64,000 nt of DNA, taken from Dicaeum eximium (lineage: Eukaryota; Chordata; Aves; Passeriformes; Dicaeidae). Each line of letters opens with the position of its first letter. Within the stretch, counting starts at the first letter, position 1. Shown piece after piece: positions 52,301 to 56,837 of the stretch. The notes below the pieces were generated by a model. That model had not been told where the DNA came from, did not search any database, and worked only from the letters and a program-made list of their open reading frames with translations. The stretch lies in NCBI GenBank assembly GCA_013396995.1, contig VWZP01008283.1, forward strand, positions 677,690 to 741,689, read 5' to 3'. The position numbers and the translations under genes were made by a program.

Positions 52301-52552
52301 CTGCTGGCTGAACTGGGGAGCACTGGAGCTGCACCCAGCTGGACACACAGGCTGCTTGTTTGCATCATTTCCAGGGGTGAGCCTGCAGGTGTGTGCAGGA
52401 GATGTGAGGGGTTTCTGGTGGGATTTGGCCATTCTGGGGTAGTCACAGGCTGGTTCTGAATGTTGCAGGTGCGAGCAGCCCCACCCCCCCCGACACAGCA
52501 CCACCGCCGGCCCACGGAGAAGATCGAGGACGTGGAGATCACTCTGGTGTAA
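30..52552 (+). CDS. FCHSD2: FCHSD2, F-BAR and double SH3 domain protein, spliced, 5'-partial (611 C-terminal residues)
   Basis: This is the whole spliced coding span; its 15 exons are listed separately. Joined, they give 1836 bases, 611 residues plus stop, with every junction in frame and every intron GT-AG. Residue 1 here is the Cys at 30-32. From my memory of human FCHSD2 (about 740 residues), some 130 N-terminal residues lie upstream. Domain order in this product: F-BAR to about residue 153, coiled coil about 227-268, acidic linker about 308-335, SH3-1 about 341-400, SH3-2 about 442-500, proline-rich tail 514-584, and a C-terminal TLV. Family knowledge: the protein binds flat plasma membrane through F-BAR and promotes WASP/N-WASP-driven actin assembly at clathrin-coated pits. 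It binds intersectin through an SH3 domain and MAGI-1 through its C-terminus. FCHSD1 is the only close alternative, and the sequence follows FCHSD2 as I remember it along its whole length. No frameshift or premature stop is present. Confidence 0.97.
164..1033 (+). other. FCHSD2: FCHSD2 intron 1 of this window (870 bases)
   Basis: This is AT-rich intron bounded by GTATGT and TTCCAG. It holds a short (AAAC)n-like stretch at 825-850 and T-rich runs near 667-690. I see no gene, RNA gene or CR1 copy in it. Confidence 0.9.
825..850. repeat. (AAAC)n-like simple repeat
   Basis: Tetranucleotide-like AAAC/CAAA units lie in intron 1, with several interruptions. This is low-complexity sequence with no evident function. 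Confidence 0.75.
1034..1088 (+). CDS. FCHSD2: FCHSD2 coding exon 2 (F-BAR)
   Basis: A 55-base exon encoding residues 45-63, SKLSLFQSRISLQKASVK after the split Lys. It is too short for a simple ORF search and was found by frame continuity with the flanking exons and agreement with the family sequence. The acceptor is TTCCAG and the donor is GTGAGT at 1089. Because 55 is not a multiple of three, skipping it alone would shift the frame. Confidence 0.95.
1089..1708 (+). other. FCHSD2: FCHSD2 intron 2 (620 bases)
   Basis: A short intron bounded by GTGAGT and CTGCAG. Its centre is a 220-base compound microsatellite (1235-1455), listed separately. No other feature is visible. Confidence 0.9.
1235..1455. 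repeat. Quasi-palindromic compound microsatellite (GT)n(AT)n(AG)n ... (AC)n(TC)n(TA)n
   Basis: In order the stretch reads (GT)n at 1237-1250, (AT)n at 1251-1271, about 21 AG units at 1271-1312, mixed TG/TA words, then (AC)n to 1420, eight TC units at 1421-1436 and (TA)n at 1436-1451. The right half is roughly the reverse complement of the left, so the array could fold as a hairpin in DNA or pre-mRNA. Both strands contain open frames made only of Ile/Tyr or Ser/Leu/Arg/Glu repeats; these are not genes. Confidence 0.9.
1709..1837 (+). CDS. FCHSD2: FCHSD2 coding exon 3 (F-BAR)
   Basis: A 129-base, phase-0 exon encoding residues 64-106. It begins LKARRSECNSKAIHARNDYL and ends DLVNIMK. The RNDYLL...ANAHQDRYY stretch is the conserved central helix of Nwk/FCHSD-type F-BAR domains. 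The acceptor is CTGCAG after a long pyrimidine-rich lead, and the donor GTAAGG starts at 1838. Confidence 0.97.
2211..2297. repeat. Left arm of imperfect inverted repeat
   Basis: The sequence contains CACACCAGAAAGAAGTGTTC and GGATTATGGGATATGGTA. Both reappear on the opposite strand at 2652-2736 with only scattered mismatches over about 87 bases. The loop is about 355 bases. I do not recognise the element; a fold-back DNA transposon remnant or two opposed copies of an unknown repeat are possible. Confidence 0.8.
2652..2736. repeat. Right arm of imperfect inverted repeat
   Basis: This is the reverse complement of 2211-2297 with scattered mismatches. Between the arms, the word TTGGATAAAGGA occurs twice, about 39 bases apart (near 2536 and 2575), so the spacer also contains a small direct repeat. 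Confidence 0.8.
6026..6205 (-). mobile_element. CR1 LINE fragment (3' end, minus)
   Basis: The plus strand reads GGTTTGGGTTAGAAAGGACC, then CCCCTGCCATGGGCAGGGAC and a tail of CAGCTTCTCTGGGCACCCTG. This is the reverse complement of the avian CR1 3' region. It is 5'-truncated, as most copies are, and lies in intron 3. Confidence 0.88.
8316..8547 (-). mobile_element. CR1 LINE fragment (3' end, minus)
   Basis: It begins TCATAGAATCATGGAATG, the reverse complement of the ATTCTATGA-type terminal repeat of CR1. It then continues through the GGTTAGAAAGGACC and CACCCTCACAGGGAACAATT blocks to about 8547. This is one of the more complete 3' ends in intron 3. Confidence 0.9.
9062..9320 (-). mobile_element. 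CR1 LINE fragment (more internal part, minus)
   Basis: The GC-rich sequence with CCAGTCCCTCTCCAGCTCTC and GCTTCTCCTCTCCAGGTGAG is the reverse complement of the CR1 segment found at 45905-46030 and near 10200. The 127-residue minus-strand frame here is consistent with repeat sequence and not a host gene. Confidence 0.82.
9534..9562. repeat. (GTTTT)n simple repeat
   Basis: Three to four GTTTT units are followed by GGG and a T run. This is low-complexity intron sequence. Confidence 0.6.
10172..10515 (+). mobile_element. CR1 LINE fragment with intact 3' terminus (plus)
   Basis: This copy of about 340 bases reads from GGGGCTCCAGGAGAGCTGCA through GTGGGCAGGCCCTGGCACAG to a terminus GTGATTCTGTGA at 10502-10513, which matches the short CR1 3' repeat. 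It is one of the longest plus-orientation copies in the window and lies in the same transcriptional sense as FCHSD2. Confidence 0.9.
15966..16052 (-). mobile_element. Short diverged CR1 fragment (minus)
   Basis: ACAGGTCCATGTCCTTCCTG followed by GCAGTGCTCCAGGTGGGAGG matches, with changes, the internal CR1 block that reads as a target for long 5'-extended copies. It is old and truncated at both ends. Confidence 0.65.
17950..18013 (-). mobile_element. Short CR1 3'-end fragment (minus)
   Basis: CATAGGATGGTTTGGGTTGG, AAGGGACCTTAAAGATCATC and a trailing GTTCCACCCCC are a clean match to the last 60 or so bases of avian CR1, after which similarity stops. Confidence 0.88.
19990..20240. other. Possible non-coding conserved block in intron 3
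   Basis: This stretch has balanced composition, no CR1 similarity and no coding potential. It contains an E-box CACGTG at 20088-20093, TGAGCTAATTG at about 20128, and a TGACCT half-site followed by ATTTTAG near 20198-20210. These features only suggest regulatory sequence; alignment to other birds is needed to decide. Confidence 0.25.
21495..21609 (-). mobile_element. CR1 LINE fragment (3' end, minus)
   Basis: CCATGGAATGGTTTGGGTTG, AAGGGACC and CACCTTCCACTATCCCAGGA lead to a stop in similarity at CAAGCCCCGTTCAGC. It lies 0.9 kb upstream of exon 4, in the orientation opposite to the copy 1.9 kb downstream of that exon. Confidence 0.9.
22343..22356 (-). promoter_or_regulatory. Candidate CTCF-binding motif
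   Basis: The minus strand reads CCATTAGATGGCAG. It matches 13 of 14 positions of the CTCF core as I know it (CCASYAGRKGGCAS), the mismatch being T for S at position 4. It sits about 150 bases upstream of exon 4. A motif match alone is weak evidence. Confidence 0.35.
22510..22632 (+). CDS. FCHSD2: FCHSD2 coding exon 4 (F-BAR)
   Basis: A 123-base, phase-0 exon encoding residues 107-147. It begins ALDGNIYDHLKDYLMAFSRT and ends LLETSSR. The block HLKDYL..SRTELETCQAVQ is strongly conserved in FCHSD2. The acceptor is CCGTGCAG and the donor is a consensus GTAAGT at 22633. Confidence 0.97.
22633..26683 (+). other. FCHSD2: FCHSD2 intron 4 (about 4.05 kb)
   Basis: Intron bounded by GTAAGT and CCTCAG. 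It holds one CR1 copy (24574-24812). The rest is ordinary AT-rich intron, with an A run near 23152-23165. The 176-residue plus frame near 23585-24115 is open by chance and has no recognisable domain. Confidence 0.9.
24574..24812 (+). mobile_element. CR1 LINE fragment (3' end, plus)
   Basis: It reads GGAAGGAATTGTTCCCTGGG, CATCCCTGGCAGTGCCCAAG, GTGTCCCTGCCATGG and ends CCCTTCCCACCCAAACCAGT plus TGGGACTGTGATTA. It is oriented opposite to the copies in intron 3 upstream of exon 4. Confidence 0.9.
26684..26779 (+). CDS. FCHSD2: FCHSD2 coding exon 5 (end of F-BAR)
   Basis: A 96-base, phase-0 exon encoding residues 148-179, beginning VVRDYNLQLFLQENSVFHKP and ending QPSDSDT. It closes the F-BAR domain and begins the linker. 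The acceptor is TTTCCTCAG and the donor is GTAAGA at 26780. Confidence 0.97.
27632..27735 (+). mobile_element. Diverged CR1 3'-end fragment (plus)
   Basis: It contains TTTGGACAATGCTCTTGGGT, GCAGGGCCAGGAGTTGGACT and CCCTTCCAACTCAGGATATT. This is the CR1 subfamily whose end reads as the reverse complement of the fragment at 57850. The terminal repeat is missing. Confidence 0.78.
28015..28029. repeat. (TA)n microsatellite
   Basis: About seven TA units in intron 5. Nothing else is notable. Confidence 0.8.
30431..30610. repeat. Diverged tandem duplication, period about 90 bases
   Basis: ACCAGAACAGACTGG followed by TTTAAGTATAA, GCTAAAT and TTATTTAATTTTAT occurs twice in the same order. The starts are 92 bases apart (30435 and 30527) and the ends about 89 bases apart. 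The copies carry several substitutions and small gaps, so this is an old local duplication. Confidence 0.8.
31561..31639. repeat. A/C-rich low-complexity tract
   Basis: About 80 bases of CAAAA/ACAAAC/CCAAA words with almost no G or T. No flanking duplication or retrocopy body is visible, so it is unlikely to be the poly(A) tail of a processed pseudogene. Confidence 0.8.
31823..31838. repeat. (TAA)n microsatellite
   Basis: Five TAA units in an AT-rich part of intron 5. Confidence 0.75.
34427..34525 (-). mobile_element. Diverged CR1-like fragment (minus)
   Basis: GGTTGAGGTTGGAAGGGCTC, then GAGCTGGTTGTCCAGGACTG and GGCTTTTGGATATCTTCAAA, resembles the CR1 block that in other copies reads as less-than-perfect VTR-type sequence. 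It is older than most copies here. Confidence 0.65.
34893..35089 (+). mobile_element. CR1 LINE fragment (3' end, plus)
   Basis: GAAGGAATTGTTCCCCATGA, GGGTGGGCAGGCCCTGGCAC and a 3' end CCAAACCATTCCATGATTCC. It ends about 240 bases upstream of exon 6. Confidence 0.9.
35333..35449 (+). CDS. FCHSD2: FCHSD2 coding exon 6 (helical linker after F-BAR)
   Basis: A 117-base, phase-0 exon encoding residues 180-218, SRQLESETGTTEEHSLNKEA up to HSQR. Third codon positions are noticeably G/C rich compared with exons 1-5. The acceptor is CTGTTGCAG and the donor is GTAGGC at 35450. Human has HQQR at the end of this exon in my memory, so HSQR is a small difference. Confidence 0.96.
35450..36151 (+). other. 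FCHSD2: FCHSD2 intron 6 (702 bases)
   Basis: A short intron bounded by GTAGGC and CTGGCAG, with one 5' CR1 piece at 35896-36022. The 199-residue minus-strand frame overlapping this intron and exon 7 is a chance reading of the opposite strand. Confidence 0.9.
35896..36022 (+). mobile_element. CR1 LINE fragment lacking its 3' end (plus)
   Basis: GAAGGCTCCAGGGAGACC, GAGAGGGACTTGGGACAAGG and GACAGCATGCAGGGAATGGC match the 5' part of the copies at 10172 and 45905. The usual 3' third is missing, which is unusual for a retrotransposed copy and implies later deletion. Confidence 0.75.
36152..36256 (+). CDS. FCHSD2: FCHSD2 coding exon 7 (coiled coil)
   Basis: A 105-base, phase-0 exon encoding residues 219-253, beginning TLEELECHGPVMSEQTRAEL and ending ESIRKAE. 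The charged heptad-like pattern (ELEQKIDEARESIRKAE) starts the coiled coil at about residue 235. The acceptor is TGCTGGCAG and the donor is a weak-looking GTAAAA at 36257. Confidence 0.96.
38814..38830. repeat. (TTTG)n simple repeat
   Basis: Four TTTG units in intron 7. Confidence 0.7.
39288..39535 (-). mobile_element. CR1 internal fragment (minus)
   Basis: CAGGAGTTGTGCAGAGCCAC, then GAGCCTCCTTTGCTCCAGGC and CTCCATGTCCTTCTTGTCCT match avian CR1 sequence upstream of its 3' end. The first part is the reverse complement of 46680-46868, so both belong to the same subfamily. The open frames here (181 residues minus) are repeat-derived. Confidence 0.75.
39966..40108 (-). mobile_element. CR1 LINE fragment (3' end, minus)
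   Basis: CGCAGAATCACAGCATGG, GTTTGGGTGGGAAGGGACTT and CACCTTCCACTAGACCAGGT. The ACTAGACCAGGTTGCTC wording is that of a somewhat different CR1 subfamily from copies reading ACTATCCCAG. Confidence 0.9.
40379..40605 (+). mobile_element. CR1 LINE fragment (plus)
   Basis: GCCAGGACACAGGGAATGGC, GTGGGCAGGCCCTGGCACAG and GTGTCCCTGCCCATGG are present, but the last 3' bases are diverged. It lies 270 bases from the opposite-facing copy at 39966, so the two could pair in the transcript. Confidence 0.88.
41697..41829 (+). mobile_element. Old CR1 3'-end fragment (plus)
   Basis: GGGGACATGGTCAGTGGTGG, CCTTGGCAGTGCTGGG and the end GATTCTCTGATCC define a CR1 subfamily also seen at 43128 (minus) and 56838 (plus). 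Confidence 0.78.
43128..43214 (-). mobile_element. Old CR1 3'-end fragment (minus)
   Basis: ATCACAGAGTCACTGAGGTT, GGAAAGGCACTCCCAGATCA and CAGCACTGCCAAGGCCACCA are the reverse complement of the subfamily at 41697. The copy is truncated after about 87 bases. Confidence 0.85.
43827..43864. repeat. AT-rich dinucleotide microsatellite
   Basis: Interrupted (AT)n runs directly up to the 5' truncation point of the CR1 copy beginning at 43866. Confidence 0.85.
43866..43988 (+). mobile_element. CR1 LINE fragment with 3' terminus (plus)
   Basis: AAGGCCAGGCTGGATGGGGC, GTGTCCCTGCCCATGG, and CCTTCCAACCCAAAACATTC followed by TGGGATTCTGTGAA. It is severely 5'-truncated with a recognisable end. Confidence 0.9.
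45667..45828 (+). CDS. FCHSD2: FCHSD2 coding exon 8 (coiled coil and linker)
   Basis: A 162-base, phase-0 exon encoding residues 254-307. It begins IVKLKAEARLELLKQIGVSV and ends NNGSAHL. It completes the coiled coil and includes the conserved DTWLKSAMNQVMEELENERW. It is the most GC- and CpG-rich exon in the window, and the start of the next intron shares that composition. The acceptor is TGTCCCCAG, and the donor GTACGG at 45829 departs from the usual GTRAGT. Confidence 0.97.
45905..46154 (+). mobile_element. CR1 LINE fragment (plus), close to the exon 8 donor
   Basis: GAGCAGCTGCTCCAGGGCTG, GAAGGCTCCAGGAGAGCTGG and GGGAATGGCTCCCACTGCC run to CATCCCTGGCAGTGTCCAAG, where similarity stops. It starts only about 75 bases after the splice donor of exon 8. 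Confidence 0.88.
46680..46868 (+). mobile_element. CR1 internal fragment (plus)
   Basis: GCTGAGGGAGCTGGGAAGAG, GCTCAGCCTGGAGAAAAGGA and GACCTTGTGGCTCTGCACAA are the reverse complement of 39288-39535 in part. It lacks the 3' end. Confidence 0.8.
48408..48542 (+). CDS. FCHSD2: FCHSD2 coding exon 9 (acidic linker and start of SH3-1)
   Basis: A 135-base, phase-0 exon encoding residues 308-352. An acidic stretch (EKEEGEEFEDSMDVFDD, residues 313-329) and a Ser run precede the first SH3 strand, NYPLTCKVVYSYK. VVYSY stands in the ALYDY position. The acceptor is TTTTACCAG and the donor is GTTAGT at 48543. Confidence 0.97.
48543..48852 (+). other. FCHSD2: FCHSD2 intron 9 (310 bases)
   Basis: A short intron bounded by GTTAGT and TTCCAG. 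No repeat or other feature is visible. Confidence 0.93.
48853..48936 (+). CDS. FCHSD2: FCHSD2 coding exon 10 (SH3-1)
   Basis: An 84-base, phase-0 exon encoding residues 353-380, ASQPDELTIEEHEVLEVIED and GDMEDWVK. It supplies the RT loop acidic residues and the binding-groove Trp (residue 378) of the first SH3 domain. Only one Trp is present where many SH3 domains have a WW pair. The donor is GTATCA at 48937, a weak match. Confidence 0.97.
48937..49061 (+). other. FCHSD2: FCHSD2 intron 10 (125 bases), open in the exon 10 frame
   Basis: A very short intron, GTATCA to TTCACAG. Reading on from exon 10 meets no stop codon inside it. Because 125 is not a multiple of three, retention would shift exon 11 and end translation at about 49137. 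Confidence 0.93.
49062..49239 (+). CDS. FCHSD2: FCHSD2 coding exon 11 (end of SH3-1 and inter-SH3 linker)
   Basis: A 178-base exon encoding residues 381-439 plus one base of 440. ARNKVGQVGYVPEKYLQF closes SH3-1, with Pro392 and Tyr395 in the PxxY position. A Ser/Leu/Asn-rich linker with LLSMLQSLAALDTRSHTSNN follows. The acceptor is GTTCACAG after the 125-base intron 10, the donor is GTAAAT at 49240, and the exon ends in phase 1. Confidence 0.96.
49240..49910 (+). other. FCHSD2: FCHSD2 intron 11 (671 bases)
   Basis: Bounded by GTAAAT and CTGCAG. Nearly half of it is a CR1 copy (49359-49665). A short tandem AGTAATTATCTC pair lies near 49690-49713. Confidence 0.92.
49359..49665 (-). mobile_element. 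CR1 LINE fragment, about 300 bases (minus)
   Basis: It starts GGAATCACAGAATCACTGAG, continues GTTGGAAAAGACCTCCAAGA, TTCCAGGCATGGGAACTCCA and CCTGAGCCTCTCCTAGTACA, and reaches GGAGAAAAGGCCCCACCTGG. It is the longest minus-oriented copy and belongs to the same older subfamily as 56838-57078. Confidence 0.9.
49911..50131 (+). CDS. FCHSD2: FCHSD2 coding exon 12 (SH3-2)
   Basis: A 221-base exon encoding residues 440 (split Val) to 513. It carries the entire second SH3 domain: ALYDY (445-449), the acidic RT loop GQTDDELSF, the n-Src loop NKENQDDDG, Trp479 in DGFWEGEFNG, and Pro491 in GVFPSVLVEEL. In place of the common PSNY ending the motif is PSVL; from memory this is also the human sequence, so it is a family trait. 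In the family this SH3 domain is the one reported to bind intersectin. The acceptor is TTCTGCAG and the donor is GTATGG at 50132. Confidence 0.97.
50132..51067 (+). other. FCHSD2: FCHSD2 intron 12 (936 bases)
   Basis: Bounded by GTATGG and GGCACAG. It contains two A-rich runs near 50225-50260 that look like a small duplication (TTTAAGGAAAAAAAA words) and a G run at about 50750-50758. No gene is seen. Confidence 0.9.
51068..51197 (+). CDS. FCHSD2: FCHSD2 coding exon 13 (proline-rich tail)
   Basis: A 130-base exon encoding residues 514-556 plus one base of 557. It begins VSPTPKANNSLPPLPLYDQP and ends FPRSPSTN. PPLPLYDQPP and YPSPDKR are candidate SH3 or WW ligands. The tail diverges more from the human sequence than the domains do. 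The acceptor is TTGGCACAG, the donor is GTGAGA at 51198 and the phase is 1. Confidence 0.95.
51198..51343 (+). other. FCHSD2: FCHSD2 intron 13 (146 bases)
   Basis: A very short intron, GTGAGA to CCCTCAG. If retained, the frame from exon 13 adds about 13 residues (GEKFANVLGKGFI) and stops at 51236-51238. Confidence 0.93.
51344..51426 (+). CDS. FCHSD2: FCHSD2 coding exon 14 (proline-rich tail)
   Basis: An 83-base exon encoding residues 557 (split Glu) to 584. It begins ENSFGSESPGFSQPPRIPPE and ends SSYGKLRP. The acceptor is TCCCTCAG and the donor is a consensus GTAAGT at 51427. It is separated from exon 13 by a 146-base intron. Confidence 0.95.
51427..52468 (+). other. FCHSD2: FCHSD2 intron 14 (1042 bases)
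   Basis: Bounded by GTAAGT and TTGCAG. A very AT-rich block of TTATAATA words lies at 51459-51550. No CR1 copy or gene is seen. Confidence 0.92.
51459..51550. repeat. AT-rich low-complexity block
   Basis: Mostly A and T, with repeated ATTATAA and AATATTATAA words. Simple sequence inside intron 14. Confidence 0.75.
52469..52552 (+). CDS. FCHSD2: FCHSD2 terminal coding exon 15, with stop codon
   Basis: It encodes residues 585-611: VRAAPPPPTQHHRRPTEKIE, then DVEITLV and TAA at 52550-52552. APPPPTQ is a polyproline SH3/EVH1-type ligand. The final TLV fits a class I PDZ ligand (Ser/Thr-X-hydrophobic), in line with the reported MAGI-1 binding of Carom/FCHSD2. The acceptor is ATGTTGCAG. Confidence 0.98.
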   Translation: MRAAPPPPTQHHRRPTEKIEDVEITLV

Positions 52553-54760
52553 CGAGGGACTGGCTAATTAGTAGTGCTACAATCAAGGCCAAACACAGCT
52601 TTTGGTCAATCTCGTTTTTAGGCACCTTTGCATGATGAAGACTTGGACTAAGAGCGAGCGATAGGGAGGATTTTATGTGGCAGTGACCTGGCAGATTCCT
52701 TCCCACAGTCATGAATATTTTGTGCCTTTTGTTTGTTGTTTTTTTTTTTTTTTCTTTGTTTGTTTGGATTTCTCTACATCGTTCTTCCTCTCTTAGCACA
52801 AACCAAGACAGGCCAAGATTGGCTTTTTTTCTTGGCTGAAGATGCTCCATTTTTATGTGGAGACAAAGAAAGAGCCCCGTTCATGCAGCTTAGTCTTAGC
52901 ATCCTTTGCTCCTGTGCATTAGTACAGTATATTACTGTTGCCATAGGAATGTGTTAAAGATTGTGGATCCTTCCAGTAGCATCACCTGCCTGACCAGGTA
53001 TTCATCAGAAGAATGAAAAAGGGAACAGAAAAGGAAGTCTAAAGGAGAGGCTGGCTCCTCTTGAATCCCCCTGCAGAAAGGAAGAGATGGGAAAATGATC
53101 TCCTGGAGAAGCAGAAGCTGTTGGTTCCGTGGGTGCTCCCCTTGTCAGTGATTCACAGCTGAACATTCTGCCTTTGGATTTTTATGTTTGCTCAGTGCAT
53201 TTACTCATAGAGGATCTAACACGGAGGTGCTGAACCAGCAGCAACATTTTCTTCCACAGCAGAAACCAATGGGTAGAGAAGCAAAAAAGCAAGTGAGATT
53301 TTGTCTAGATCTGGAAATTGAGCTGCTTTTTCTTTTCTTCTTTTTTTTTTTTTCTTAGCAGATTTTGGGGATTTTGGATTTTTTTGTTGGGTTTGTTTTA
53401 TTTTTTAAAGCATTTGGGTCACTCTTATCCCAGTTATTGCCGTGTACTTTATTATCCAACGTTAGCAGCGTATCTTTGTCATCAGACCACCTGAGTTCTA
53501 GAGTTAGCAGTTCCATTTAGAGTATTTACATGCATTTAGTTGTTGCATTGGATGGTCCTGTAGCCTTTTCCCACCCCAATCCCATTAACCAGCCAAAGCC
53601 AGGGAGCCAGGAGCAGCTCCGGGTTCTGCCTTCGCACCACCTTCGTGCCCGAGATGTGCCCAGCTCCTCTCAGGGAAGAAACTGAGAGGAAAAGAGTTTC
53701 ACATTTCCCTCAGAGAGCTCTGAAATGGGAGCTTGGATTTCGGTTTTTTGAGAGAAAAGGGCAGAGAATATTCTGAAGTTGAGCGTGGAGCGGAATGGTT
53801 GGAGGAGAGGGAAAAACTGGATGAAACTTTGGGTACTGACTAAAATATTGTCAGCATTCTCCAGCAGATGAAAACTTCAGATCAAAGGCATCCCGAGGTT
53901 GGGTTTGGAGCTGTTTGTGGGTTCTCTTGTGTCTTCGTGGGTTTTTTCCAGAGCCAGTAAGTTTTCCACCTTTAGTTTACTAACAAGGGCTATTTTTTGA
54001 GGCTGCATTTACAACAAAAACCCAACGACTCATCTAACAAGATTTTATCATAAACTTTGCACATACTTGGAAATCCCAACCCAGGCTGGGTCTCTGAGAC
54101 ATCCAGTGCTTGCCAGTCTCCTTTCCCAGTGGGATCCTTAACCAAGAGTGGGGCTGAGGACAACAATTCATGGATCAGTTATGGAATCAGTGACTGTCCA
54201 ATGAAGTCTTTTCCATATTATTCCTTCTTTTGCACCTGTTGTCCTGTTGATCTGTTTGAGGTCTTTTTATGTGTTTATCAAACTTATTCTTAAGTTTAAA
54301 AAGAAAAGTTTAAAAAAAAAATTTAACTGTTTGCAAATATTTTGAGATCTTCACAACGCAGAACAAAACCAAGTTTTTGCCATAATGTTCATGTTCAATT
54401 CTTTTGGCCAGTTTTTCTGTGTCCTTCACACCCGGACTTCCAAAAATCCAGAAAATTTTTATTTAAAAGTCTCTTTAGTTGTATTTTAAAATATTTTCTG
54501 TAAGAGCTGCTAATTTTATTTAAAAAACAAAAGTGAAAAAAAAGCAAAAAAAAAAAAGCAAAAGGAAGAAAAGTTGTAAAAAGATGCCTCCTTTTTAACT
54601 ATGATTTCTTCATACAGGGCATGTATCGGCCGCCGCATCGTGTACAGCTCAGTACACCCTGAAAGCATCAGTGCAAATGCTTTCTTTATATTGGCTGTAA
54701 AAAGTTTGTATTTATTATGTATAAAAAGTTGAATAATAAAAAAGTGGAACTAAATCCCTG
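52553..54760 (+). other. FCHSD2: FCHSD2 3' untranslated region (about 2.2 kb)
   Basis: It runs from the stop codon to just after the only clear poly(A) signal. It carries two long U tracts (52739-52753 and 53341-53353), the second followed by CTTAGCAG like a splice acceptor. There are A-rich tracts at 54301-54323 and 54530-54575 and AU-rich sequence near the end. It contains no CR1 copy. The exact cleavage site is inferred, not seen. Confidence 0.85.
54735..54740 (+). terminator. FCHSD2: FCHSD2 polyadenylation signal AATAAA
   Basis: AATAAA lies about 2.2 kb after the stop codon, preceded by U/A-rich sequence and followed by G/T-rich sequence (GGGGGTGGGGGGGTTTG near 54776-54793) that could serve as the downstream element. 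Cleavage is expected at about 54750-54765. Confidence 0.8.
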
Positions 54761-55604
54761 GTGCCCTGGGAGATTTGGGGGTGGGGGGGTTTGAGGGAAA
54801 ACCCAGAGATAAAAATCACCATTTTCTTGAGAGAGAATCTGTGCTTTTACACAGAAATCTGAATCTTGTGCTTCTGGAAAAGGACACCCTTAAAGTCAGC
54901 TTTAAACATCTTTTGGAGGGGGCATTTCTACAAAGAACAAAACGTTGCCAAAAAATGAAGAGCCAGCAACAAAGCTCCAGTTATCAAAATAATTGCTTAA
55001 TAGCCTTGATGCAATTAGGATAATTGCCTAAAGAAAGCGAGGGGAGTGATTGATAACAACCCTTCAGAGTGATTGTCCCTTAATAGGCTTGATTTGCCTA
55101 ATTGTGCCAGGAGCATTCCCACTGCATCCCAAGCCTCTCCAGCTTTGGGATCCCTCTGTGGGCTGCGTTTCCACGTTGGATTTTCTCACTGCACCCAGAA
55201 GCTGCCCACCAGTGACCACGTCCTTGCTGGGCTAATCCCAGTTTCCTACAGGTGGTAGCTGCCAAATGATCCATAATTTCCATGTGCTCCCTGGATTTGG
55301 AGATTCTCTTTCCCTCATGGAACATAGCACTTTCCTGTAGGATGGGGTTGGTTCTTTTTTCACTTCCACTCTTCCCACAGAGCTGTTGCACAGGCCTTCA
55401 CTTTTTTCCCTGAGCTCCTGCAGCCTTTTCCTTTGAGAAATCCCATCTTTCCTGCTGTTATATGGATTCATGGTGCTCCTTTAAAAATTATTGTCCTGCC
55501 TTACTGCTTTGACAGCTCTGTCCTTTTCATTTCTTGCTTGTTGCTTTTCACTTGTTGCTTGTTGTCCCAGATTTCAGCTTTAAACTGAAAGAATGTAGAT
55601 ATGG

Positions 55605-55825
55605 ATTGGGTATTAGGAGGAATTCCTCCCTGTGAGGGTGGGCAGGCCCTGGCACAGGTTCCCAGAGAAGCTGTGGCTGCCCCTGGATCCCTGGCAGTGT
55701 CCCAGGCCAGGCTGGAAGGGCTTGGAGCAACCTGGGATAGTGGAAGGTGTCCTGCCCATGGCAGGGGGTGGAATGGGGTGATCTAAGGTCCCTTCCATCC
55801 CAAACCAGTCTGGGATTCAGTGATT
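55605..55825 (+). mobile_element. CR1 LINE fragment with 3' terminus (plus)
   Basis: GTGAGGGTGGGCAGGCCCTG, CCTGGATCCCTGGCAGTGTC, and CCCTTCCATCCCAAACCAGT followed by TGGGATTCAGTGATT. Confidence 0.9.
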
Positions 55826-56837
55826 TTCAAAAGGTGAATAGGACTCAGATTGCATAGAAGAGATAGGGGTAAACTATGTGATGTTTACTCCAAATTGTGC
55901 CAGGGTTTCTTTTTGTTGGTTTTATGGAAATATTAAAAGGAACCAAAGCAAGTGGGTGAGTTCTCTTTCCCTTATAGCACAAATGTCTCTCACTGCTGAT
56001 AGTAATTAAAAAAGAAAACAAAAACTGCACCATCTTTTCTACATAAAGCATCTTCTGCTTCTTGGAAGTCTGGCTGCTCTGCAGCTTGCACTGCTTTTCC
56101 AGCAAGGTCCCTATAATTAATAACTTGTAAATCCCAGCATGGCAGGGGCAGGATTAGCAGGGAATCTACCTCAGTCAGCATTTGGAGCCTCCCAGGAAGG
56201 AGGAGATGCCACTGCCAAAGGAGGAGTTATGTCTCCCCATATTTTTACCATTTGCAGATCTGTTACCCCACATGAAAACCTTGGGATGGATGGGAGTAGA
56301 TGTGCTGTCTCCCCACACCTGGACAGGTGTGCCCAAGAGGAGAGACCTTACTTCCAGGCACTGGGGAAGGCTGGAGAAAGTGAGGGAATGAAAGGGAAGA
56401 AAGCTTAACTGGAGTAAGGGATGCAGCAAAGAGACAATAAAAAATGCAGCCAGGAAAATGCTGACGTGCTCGCCATGCCAAGTGGTTTCCTACTCCAGGC
56501 ATTCCCCAGGGGGATTGGGGATTACAGATCTGGCAGCAGGATCAGTGCAGCAAGTGAGCCTCTGCATTGCAGGTCATTTCAGGCAGAAAATGAAAGAAAG
56601 CACTGCAGTGATACCAGCATGAAGAGGTGGAAAATCCCTCTGGTTGGTGGAGCAGCACAAGGAGGAGGGGGAGAGGGGCCTGGCAGGTACCTGTGCATCT
56701 CCTCAGATGCTGGCACTGCTGGGAAGAGCCTGCCCCATCCTCTTGGCACCCTCCCTTCCAGGATTGCTGCACATGGAAGAGTTCCCCCCAGCCTTCTCCT
56801 CCCCGGGCTGAAAATGCAGAGGATCCTGGAATAGAAT

